Position numbers and translations under genes: made by a program
Notes under the pieces: generated by a model
Databases searched by the model: none
What the model was told of the DNA's origin: nothing
What the model saw: the letters and a program-made list of their open reading frames with translations, nothing else
Part shown: piece after piece, positions 1-5,006 of the stretch
Position numbering within the stretch: the first letter of the stretch is position 1
Layout: each line of letters begins with the position of its first letter
Assembly: GCA_009774155.1 (NCBI GenBank)
Contig: VSNE01000217.1
Location: forward strand, 1-5,120
Direction: 5' to 3'
Source of the DNA: Lachnospiraceae bacterium
Lineage (GTDB): Bacteria; Bacillota; Clostridia; Lachnospirales; Lachnospiraceae
Length of the DNA: 5,120 nucleotides

Positions 1-1500
1 ATAGAGCGCCTCATCAATATTCTCCTTGACAAACGGCTCGGACGGCGTTACATCGTGCCAGATTTTTAAAAGCTCGTCAAGAGGCGCATCGATATCCAGA
101 AGAATCTGAGGAAACCCAAGGTTCACCTGCGTAACCGGCTCCTCCTGCGCCTCATACCTCTCCCGGATATATTCCAGCTCTTCTTTCCCCATGGCATTTA
201 CATAACCGGAATTGTAGATGCCGAACCGTCCGGCCCGTCCGGCAATCTGCTTAATCTCCGATACAAGCAGCGGACGTCTGCTGACTCCATCGTATTTGTC
301 CGCCTGCAGAAATACGATTCTGCGGACCGGCAGATTCAGTCCCATTCCAATGGCATCCGTGGCCACGACTACCTTTGTCCTTCCGCTGTTGAACTGCCGC
401 ATCTGGCGGCGGCGGATCTCCGGAGGAAGACTTCCGTAGATTACGCTGGCATCCACCCTCTGTTCCTCCAGTCTGCCCGCCACATCCAGAACGGATTTCT
501 TGGAAAATACAATCAGGGCGTCTCCCTGTTTCACATCCTCCGGGAATCTGAAAGGCTCCTCCTCACAGATCAGCTCTGTTTTACGGATGTATCTTTGAAT
601 CTCATAATCATCCCCGCAAAGCTCTATCAGATGAATCACCGCCTGCTCCGCTGCAGGGCTCATACAGATATGAATTTCTCCCGCACGGAGTCCCAGGATC
701 GCCTTTGTCCAGGAATGACCTCTGTCCGGGTCCGTAACCATCTGCGCCTCGTCAATAACCGCAATGTCATAGTCCTCATCAAAATCCGCCATCTCAATAG
801 TGGAAGCCGTCACCCTGCTGTCCTCTTCTTCAATGCACTCCTGTCCGGTGCGCATGGCGCAGGGCACGCCGCTCTTTTTCATCTGCTCATAAACCTCCAG
901 CGCCAGCAGACGCAAAGGCCCCAGATACACGCCCCGCTCTGCCAGCTTAAGCCGCTCTAACGACTGAAAGGTCTTGCCGCTGTTGGTAGGGCCGATATGC
1001 AGAATAAATCGCCGGCGCATTTCCCGAACCTCTGAAAATTCCATCTCCGGACGCATAGGAACCAGTTCCAGAATTTTATTCTTTACCTTGTGCTGGCGGA
1101 ACCGGGGGTACAGGGTAAATAATGTTTCCTGGCAGATACGCCCCGGCATGGCACGTCTCAGATATGCGAGAAATTCTCCGTTCACCCCATTCTTTTGTTC
1201 CTCTAAAAGCACACTGATATCCAGCTGCATCAGCTTTGGCAGAAACTCCTCATTCACCAGCCGAATAATATTTTCCTGATTTTTCCGAAACCCAAAGCCT
1301 GCCGCATTTTTCACCTGCCTGTGCAGCTCCTCCAGATTCCGGATATTGACACGGGCAGGCTTTGCATTTTTCAGCGTTCTTTGAAGAGCCTCTATCCTTT
1401 TCTCCATCCCCGCATATTTCGGCGGCCTCCGGGGCTTTTTCCTGGCTGCCCCGGCATATTGTTCAATATAAAATTGTAATAGTCTTTTCCTGTGTATCAT
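1..1500 (-). CDS. Suv3-like DExH-box RNA helicase (C-terminus beyond left edge)
   Basis: Superfamily 2 ATP-dependent helicase resembling the mitochondrial RNA helicase Suv3/SUPV3L1; probably unwinds RNA for decay or processing in the cytoplasm. I translated 500 codons from the ATG at 1500-1498; the frame is open to base 1, so the C-terminus is missing. Motifs in order: Walker A GPTNSGKT (residues 170-177, the characteristic Suv3 form), GPLRLLALE (193-202 region), DEAQ as motif II (250-253) followed by MVTDPDRGHSW as in Suv3, ATDAIGMGLNL motif V (380-390) and QIAGRAGR motif VI (418-425) with arginine fingers. Residues 1-165 are basic and show no domain I recognise. AGGAG lies five bases before the start (1506-1510), fixing it. 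The gene starts 12 bases after the acetyltransferase stop, so it is the third gene of the yaaA operon. The helicase class is certain; the biological substrate is inferred. Confidence 0.9.
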   Translation of the reverse strand, partial: MIHRKRLLQFYIEQYAGAARKKPRRPPKYAGMEKRIEALQRTLKNAKPARVNIRNLEELHRQVKNAAGFGFRKNQENIIRLVNEEFLPKLMQLDISVLLEEQKNGVNGEFLAYLRRAMPGRICQETLFTLYPRFRQHKVKNKILELVPMRPEMEFSEVREMRRRFILHIGPTNSGKTFQSLERLKLAERGVYLGPLRLLALEVYEQMKKSGVPCAMRTGQECIEEEDSRVTASTIEMADFDEDYDIAVIDEAQMVTDPDRGHSWTKAILGLRAGEIHICMSPAAEQAVIHLIELCGDDYEIQRYIRKTELICEEEPFRFPEDVKQGDALIVFSKKSVLDVAGRLEEQRVDASVIYGSLPPEIRRRQMRQFNSGRTKVVVATDAIGMGLNLPVRRIVFLQADKYDGVSRRPLLVSEIKQIAGRAGRFGIYNSGYVNAMGKEELEYIRERYEAQEEPVTQVNLGFPQILLDIDAPLDELLKIWHDVTPSEPFVKENIDEALY

Positions 1501-1512
1501 CTTTTCTCCTGT

Positions 1513-1998
1513 CTATGACCGCGCCGCCGCCTTAAGTGTCTCCCCGGCCAGCCGATAGACGGTCCATCCCTTCATCGGCTCCGCGCCAATGGACAGATAG
1601 AAATCAATACTTGGCTGATTCCAGTCCAGGCAGCTCCATTCCAGTCTCCCGCAGCCCCTCTCCACCGCAATCTGCGCCAGCTTCTGAATCATCGCTTTTC
1701 CATACCCGTTTCCCCGATACTCCGGCCGGATATACAGATCCTCCAGATAAATTCCCGCGCGTCCGAGAAAAGTAGAAAAATTATGGAAGAACAGAGCATA
1801 ACCAAGCGCCACGCCGTCCGCCATGGGAAAAATCACCTCTGCCCGCTTCTTCTCAAACAGCCACTCCTCCAGTATTTCCTCTGTTGCCACTACCTCCTCT
1901 TCCAGCTTCTCATAGCCGGCCAGTTCCCTAATCAGTTCCAGAATTAACGGCACATCTCTTTTTTCCGCATAGCGAAACGACAGCTTCATTTCACTCAT
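1513..1998 (-). CDS. GNAT family N-acetyltransferase, spermidine/spermine (SSAT)-like
   Basis: Acetyl-CoA-dependent N-acetyltransferase of 161 residues, full length for a single GNAT domain. Visible signs: an N-terminal stretch ILELIRELAGYEKLEEEV (residues 19-36), very like eukaryotic diamine acetyltransferase SSAT; beta-4 plus acetyl-CoA pyrophosphate loop LEDLYIRPEYRGNGYG (85-100, with the R/QxxGxG/A signature); and DWNQPSIDFY (125-134), whose final Tyr matches the conserved general-acid tyrosine of SSAT enzymes. Substrate is probably a polyamine, thialysine or another small primary amine, but this is inferred from similarity only. I chose the ATG at 1998-1996 because it overlaps the yaaA stop (TGATG) with a GGGG-containing Shine-Dalgarno about eight bases upstream; a GTG at 2001-1999 (one residue longer) and an ATG at 1989-1987 (three shorter) are alternatives. 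The overlap implies translational coupling to yaaA. No signal peptide or membrane segment. Confidence 0.88.
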   Translation of the reverse strand: MSEMKLSFRYAEKRDVPLILELIRELAGYEKLEEEVVATEEILEEWLFEKKRAEVIFPMADGVALGYALFFHNFSTFLGRAGIYLEDLYIRPEYRGNGYGKAMIQKLAQIAVERGCGRLEWSCLDWNQPSIDFYLSIGAEPMKGWTVYRLAGETLKAAARS

Positions 1999-2759
1999 CA
2001 CTCATTCCCCTTTTCTTTGATAAATACACAGGTTTTCTCATCCGATCGCTCCTTGGAAAACCGATAGCCAAGCCCCCGGAACTGCTTTACGTTTTCCAGG
2101 CTCTCTGCCTGATGCTCTGCCAGAAAACGCGCCATCTCTCCCCTCGCCATCTTGGCAGGAGTTCCCTTTTCCACAACCCTTCCATTTATCAGTTCTCCGA
2201 ATACGCAGGTGACAAAGTCTATATTTCCTCTGTCTTCCAGGTGACGGGAAATACATCTGCTGTACTCCTTTGATGCCAGATTCAGTATCAGGGAATCCTC
2301 CGAGCACAGATGCTCTGCCAATGTGTCTCCCCAGAAATCATACAGGGAATCAATCTTTGGGCCTCCAAGCTTTGCCTGCATCTCCAGCCGATACGGCGCC
2401 ACGCCGTCAAACGGCTTTAAGATCCCATAAAAGCCTGACAAAATTCTCAGATGGTTCTGCAAATATTCCAGTGAAGCCTCCTCCATGACCCTGGGAGAAA
2501 GATGCTGATACTGGATTCCCTCATAGGAAAGTACCGCCGGAGTCAGTAAGCTGTGCAGATCCATCTCCTGAAACCGCTGATAATTCAGCCTGGCCAGCTT
2601 GTCACTGCATTTCCATATTGTTTTGCATCGGACATAATCCAGTTTCTGTATGTATTCTGCCAGAATGCGGGTTTTTTCCAAGTATACGGGCAGCTCCCGG
2701 TAAGGGGCGGTATCCGTATCCACATTCATTTTTTTAGCCGGAGATATTATAATTTTCAT
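1998..2759 (-). CDS. yaaA: Peroxide stress protein YaaA (DUF328 family)
   Basis: Cytoplasmic protein of 253 residues, close to the 258 residues of E. coli YaaA, which lowers free iron and so limits Fenton damage during hydrogen peroxide stress. Family signatures are all present: the start MKIIISPAKKM (1-11), LSGFYGILKPFD (107-118), PYRLEM (122-127), LYDFWGD (139-145), NLASKEYS (160-167), the lysine/arginine-rich KGTPAKMARGEMARFL (198-213) and GYRFS (231-235). No truncation is seen. The start at 2759 is set by the conserved N-terminus rather than by a ribosome site: the preceding bases are A/T-rich with no Shine-Dalgarno. It is the first gene of a three-gene run with the acetyltransferase (overlapping stop/start) and the Suv3-like helicase, and begins only 24 bases beyond a strong hairpin that follows the ferredoxin-like gene. 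Family assignment is firm; its role in this anaerobe is inferred from E. coli. Confidence 0.95.
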   Translation of the reverse strand: MKIIISPAKKMNVDTDTAPYRELPVYLEKTRILAEYIQKLDYVRCKTIWKCSDKLARLNYQRFQEMDLHSLLTPAVLSYEGIQYQHLSPRVMEEASLEYLQNHLRILSGFYGILKPFDGVAPYRLEMQAKLGGPKIDSLYDFWGDTLAEHLCSEDSLILNLASKEYSRCISRHLEDRGNIDFVTCVFGELINGRVVEKGTPAKMARGEMARFLAEHQAESLENVKQFRGLGYRFSKERSDEKTCVFIKEKGNE

Positions 2760-2783
2760 ATATTTTTTTCATTAAAGGATGCC

Positions 2784-2814
2784 GCAAAAGGAGCCGGGCT
2801 GCGGCTCCTTTTGC
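2784..2814 (-). terminator. Strong 13-bp hairpin, probable terminator after the ferredoxin-like gene
   Basis: Arms 2784-2796 (GCAAAAGGAGCCG) and 2802-2814 (CGGCTCCTTTTGC) are perfectly complementary around a five-base loop. The GC-rich core flanked by A4/T4 within the stem is the usual layout of a two-way intrinsic terminator, although no long T-run follows the stem on either strand. It lies five bases past the stop codon of the 4127-2820 gene and ends 24 bases before the yaaA start, so it could end that transcript or act as a partial terminator controlling read-through into yaaA. Confidence 0.75.
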
Positions 2815-2819
2815 AACGC

Positions 2820-4127
2820 TCACTTTCTATCGTATTTTTTCTGCATGGATAACAGCCTGTCCAGATAAACAGACTTAAACTGCCTGCTGGCCAGAGCCTG
2901 TTTCATCGGCGGCAACTTCAGAATCACCCCGAACACAGCAGCCATGGCCCGATGGCTGGCAAATGCCTGATTGTCGAATATCAGGTTCTGCAAAGTCCCC
3001 TTTTCAATGGCCTGCAGCACAAAACGGTGAGTGCTGTTGACAGGGGTAATTACCTGTACCGGGCGGCGTTCCAGCTCAATCGCCTTAACCGGGCAGTTTC
3101 TTGCACAGACGCCGCAGCCCAGGCAGATTTCCGTGTTTACCACCGCATGCTTTTTTGTTCTGGCCCCGTTGGGACTTTCCTTTGCCTCTTCTATGGCAAT
3201 GGCAAGAATCGGGCAGACCTTGGCGCATTTTCCGCATCCGATACATGTTTCCAGCGAAATTTTTGGTATATAATTGGTCGTAGCCACCGGCTGCATCGGG
3301 CTGAACCTTCTGGCCGCCTGCAACGCCTCACAGCAGCAGCCGCAGCAGTTGCAGATAAATGCCGGATGCTCCCTTACATTTTCCCCAATCTGCACCAGAT
3401 TACTCTCATAGGAAAGCTGAAGAACCTCTTTTGCTTCCTCCCTGGAAATAAGGCGCGCATACTCTCCATGCTCCGCCAGAGAGCGGGCTACATTATCAAA
3501 GGTCAGACATACATCCCACGGAGCATCAATCTCACAAGGATGTCCTGCATGATAAGCCTTATGGCGGCAGTAACAGGTTCCCAGTCCGATGTACTGCGCC
3601 TCCTCTACAATATGGCTTGCACGCTCATAGTCCAGAATATGGTTTGTCTTGTCATTGACCAGCACCGGCTCCTGCACATAGACGCGCCCCAGCCTGGTTT
3701 CCGTGGCAAAAAACAGATCCTTTACAAAATCCTCTTCCACATTCATATACTGCCAGTAGAGCTCGCTTAAATATTTCTGGTCAATATCTCCTCTGGTGCG
3801 CATTAAAGCAAATTCGATAAATCCCGCCATCGGCGGCGGCATAACGAACTGCCTCTCCCCGTGATATTCCGAATCCACCAGAAGAGCCTTCTCACAAAGA
3901 TGATCTAAAAGCTTCTCTGCCTTTGCCTCTGTGGTTCCCCATATTTTCGCCGCTTTTTTCAATGTAAACGGACGGACCGGGAGCAGCGCTACCCATTTTG
4001 CTTCTTTCTCCGTATACAGCACCTGCAGAATCTTATATAACGTATCCGAAGGCGGAGCGCCCTGCGTAAACCAGTTGATTCGTTCTTCCAGACTTTTATA
4101 GGCATCTCTGGTAGTTAAATGTCCCAT
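2820..4127 (-). CDS. 4Fe-4S dicluster ferredoxin-like protein with extra cysteine-rich centre
   Basis: A 435-residue cytoplasmic iron-sulfur protein, probably an electron carrier or redox subunit; partner and reaction unknown. Residues 1-90 are helical and contain a winged-helix-like stretch (LKKAAKIWGTTEAKAEKLLDHL region, 56-77). A middle cysteine region has TCYCRHK (C185, C187) then C198 and C207. CNCCGCCC follows (C259, C261, C262, C264, C265, C266). Two classical [4Fe-4S] motifs come next: CIGCGKCAKVCP (295-306) and CLGCGVCARNCP (335-346). The last 90 residues carry no motif I recognise. This layout occurs in clostridial proteins annotated only as 4Fe-4S binding protein. No signal peptide, twin-arginine motif or membrane helix is seen, so it is soluble. 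GGAAGGGG lies about nine bases before the ATG at 4127-4125, and a good promoter is found just upstream. The gene appears monocistronic or joined to yaaA by read-through. Iron-sulfur class certain; function unassigned. Confidence 0.9.
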   Translation of the reverse strand: MGHLTTRDAYKSLEERINWFTQGAPPSDTLYKILQVLYTEKEAKWVALLPVRPFTLKKAAKIWGTTEAKAEKLLDHLCEKALLVDSEYHGERQFVMPPPMAGFIEFALMRTRGDIDQKYLSELYWQYMNVEEDFVKDLFFATETRLGRVYVQEPVLVNDKTNHILDYERASHIVEEAQYIGLGTCYCRHKAYHAGHPCEIDAPWDVCLTFDNVARSLAEHGEYARLISREEAKEVLQLSYESNLVQIGENVREHPAFICNCCGCCCEALQAARRFSPMQPVATTNYIPKISLETCIGCGKCAKVCPILAIAIEEAKESPNGARTKKHAVVNTEICLGCGVCARNCPVKAIELERRPVQVITPVNSTHRFVLQAIEKGTLQNLIFDNQAFASHRAMAAVFGVILKLPPMKQALASRQFKSVYLDRLLSMQKKYDRK

Positions 4128-4151
4128 ACTGTCTTACCCCTTCCATTTCTA

Positions 4152-4172
4152 TTGTGTATTATCATAACACAA
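4152..4172. promoter_or_regulatory. 21-bp dyad over the -10 element, possible operator
   Basis: TTGTGT (4152-4157) and ACACAA (4167-4172) form a perfect 6-bp inverted repeat with a nine-base centre that contains the -10 hexamer of the minus-strand promoter. A repressor bound here would block transcription of the ferredoxin-like gene. The outer TTGT/ACAA half-sites resemble those of Rex, but Rex sites are 18 bp, so the regulator is unknown. Confidence 0.4.
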
Positions 4173-4188
4173 ACCGGAAATTTTTCAA
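4161..4188 (-). promoter_or_regulatory. Sigma-A-type promoter with extended -10 for the ferredoxin-like gene
   Basis: Read on the minus strand: -35 TTGAAA (4188-4183), a 16-base spacer, and -10 TATGAT (4166-4161) preceded by TGT, giving an extended -10. The predicted start lies near 4154, about 27 bases before the ATG, leaving room for the GGAAGGGG ribosome site. The matches are good for a low-GC Gram-positive promoter; activity is inferred. Confidence 0.7.
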
Positions 4189-4300
4189 AGGCAGTCTTTT
4201 CCTTGAGTTTCCGCAGTCTTATCCACAAAACTCCCAATCCAGTGGACTGCTGATACACAACCTTCAAAAAATGACCAAAATATAAGGAATCCTATCCCTT

Positions 4301-4381
4301 TTTGATGTAAAATTTAATCATCAACAAAAACCATACTAAACAAAAAGAAGGAGGATTCCCTGTGGTTCATTTTACATCAAA
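4301..4381. repeat. 12-bp inverted repeat around the transposase start
   Basis: TTTGATGTAAAA (4301-4312) and TTTTACATCAAA (4370-4381) are perfect complements separated by 57 bases. The span encloses the Shine-Dalgarno and GTG start, and the right arm covers the third to seventh codons. In RNA read from outside the element it could fold and hinder translation, a device known for protecting some insertion sequences from read-through expression. Confidence 0.6.
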
Positions 4382-4650
4382 TACTTATCAAATGAAACGG
4401 GAAATTTTAACTTTTTCCAATAAAATTTCCCGTTCTCTTCCCAAACCGGAAAGAAAGTTTATTGCGGACATGAATTATGAGATTCTTGCTTCCGGCAGTT
4501 ACAAAACGTTTGGGAAAATTCATTAGATTTAATGACTGCCTTATATCTGCTCTGATGGCTCGTATCATTAAACTGATTAAACTACTGAATGACCTGATTA
4601 AAAAATTTATCTGTCTAAATTCGTTCGTATACCAATTATGTAATTACTAA
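4362..4650 (+). pseudogene. Decayed transposase gene, N- and C-terminal parts joined out of frame
   Basis: Starts with GTG at 4362 behind a strong Shine-Dalgarno (AAGAAGGAGG, about 4347-4354). The first frame gives 54 residues to the TAG at 4524-4526; NTYQMKREIL, LPKPERKFIADM and ILASGS resemble, from memory, the N-terminus of a DDE transposase family common in Lachnospiraceae, whose full proteins have roughly 400 or more residues. Soon after ILASGS the similarity seems to stop. In the next frame (about 4498-4650, TAA at 4648) an open stretch includes KRLGKFIRFNDCL and MARIIKLIKLLNDLIKKF, plausibly the C-terminal part of the same protein. I therefore infer a large internal deletion with a frame change near 4497-4503. 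The product cannot transpose DNA. IS family and element ends could not be fixed. The N-terminal call is fairly sure; the C-terminal call is tentative. Confidence 0.6.
4396..4434. repeat. 14-bp perfect hairpin inside the transposase 5' coding region
   Basis: AACGGGAAATTTTA (4396-4409) and TAAAATTTCCCGTT (4421-4434) pair perfectly around an 11-base loop. The hairpin lies wholly within codons 12-25 of the transposase remnant. A stem of this length is unlikely by chance in coding sequence and suggests a DNA or RNA structure used by the parent element. Confidence 0.75.
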
Positions 4651-4663
4651 TATGATATTAGTA
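4645..4663. promoter_or_regulatory. 19-bp perfect palindrome, possible protein-binding site
   Basis: TACTAATATGATATTAGTA is a complete inverted repeat of nine bases around one central G. It lies where the transposase remnant ends (its TAA stop at 4648-4650 is inside the left arm). It could be an operator for a dimeric regulator, part of a transposon end, or a small cruciform. No T-run follows, so an intrinsic terminator is less likely. Confidence 0.45.
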
Positions 4664-4736
4664 TCCTAAAAACATTTACACCTGCTTAGTTTGTCAGAAA
4701 AAATGTAAAGTTTGCTGTTTTGGAATGAATAATTTA

Positions 4737-4745
4737 TGTTATAAT
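4737..4745 (+). promoter_or_regulatory. Candidate extended -10 promoter element
   Basis: TGTTATAAT combines a perfect -10 hexamer (4740-4745) with the TGn extension. The -35 region (about 4717-4723) is poor, so this rests on the extended -10 alone in AT-rich DNA. It would read into the gene-free stretch ahead of the IS3-family end. Confidence 0.3.
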
Positions 4746-4945
4746 TTTTAGTCAATAATCTTTTATTATTATTTGGAAAGCAGGTTGGATAATTCAAAGT
4801 TATCCATTGAATTTGATGAACAAGGATCGAATGTATAATCCATCGTTCCCTGTCATTTGAGATAGGAATTGGATGCGTAATTAGCTCAAACTTCTCACCA
4901 TTTGGTATGTTGAACCTTGAAAAATTAATAATTTAGCTCATAAAA

Positions 4946-4973
4946 AGGACAAACCCCTTGCATGTGGTATAAT
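4946..4973 (+). promoter_or_regulatory. Candidate promoter reading towards the IS3-family end
   Basis: -35 AGGACA (4946-4951), a 16-base spacer, and a perfect -10 TATAAT (4968-4973). A dyad AATTGT/ACAATT (4976-4992, five-base loop) covers the likely transcription start, as an operator would. A Shine-Dalgarno AAGGAG follows at 5000-5005. Together these look like the expression signals of a gene whose body is now replaced by the IS. Confidence 0.5.
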
Positions 4974-4975
4974 TG

Positions 4976-4992
4976 AATTGTCTAAAACAATT
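4976..4992. promoter_or_regulatory. Small dyad at the predicted transcription start
   Basis: AATTGT (4976-4981) and ACAATT (4987-4992) are perfect complements with a five-base centre, three to nineteen bases past the -10 element at 4968-4973. It may be a repressor site or a short 5' hairpin in the transcript. At six base pairs per arm in AT-rich DNA, chance is possible. Confidence 0.3.
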
Positions 4993-5006
4993 ACGTAGCA
5001 AGGAGA

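Larger units (their letters stand above)
4651..5006. other. AT-rich stretch without a recognisable gene
   Basis: About 356 bases with stops in all frames and no coding region I can defend. It holds most of the 19-bp palindrome, a TTTACA/TGTAAA repeat (about 4674-4708), a 7-bp inverted repeat (TGGATAA 4786-4792 with TTATCCA 4800-4806), another small dyad at 4976-4992, and two candidate rightward promoters. It lies between a dead transposon and an intact-looking IS3-family end, and is probably decayed mobile DNA or the leader of a gene displaced by the IS. Confidence 0.5.

Noticed and set aside
595..1279. Two plus-strand open frames of 121 and 101 codons
   Set aside because: They lie antisense to the helicase, whose motifs prove the minus-strand frame; no ribosome site or known domain.
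2038..2307. Minus-strand 89-codon frame inside yaaA
   Set aside because: Out-of-frame within a fully conserved yaaA sequence; it matches no family I know.
2952..3770. Plus-strand open frame of 272 codons
   Set aside because: Antisense shadow of the ferredoxin-like gene; the cysteine motifs of the minus strand are decisive, and the plus-strand product shows no family features.
4152..4172. Rex or PerR operator
   Set aside because: Arm spacing and sequence do not fit the 18-bp Rex consensus or the 15-bp PerR box, so no regulator is named.
4219..4227. DnaA box as evidence of a replication origin
   Set aside because: Only one perfect site is seen, with no cluster, no dnaA/dnaN genes and no unwinding region.
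4758..4936. Possible frameshifted gene (frames containing SKLSIEFDEQGSN and SFEIGIGCVISSNFSPFG)
   Set aside because: Several short frames read like protein fragments, but none has a start with a ribosome site, and I recognise no family; not enough to call a pseudogene.
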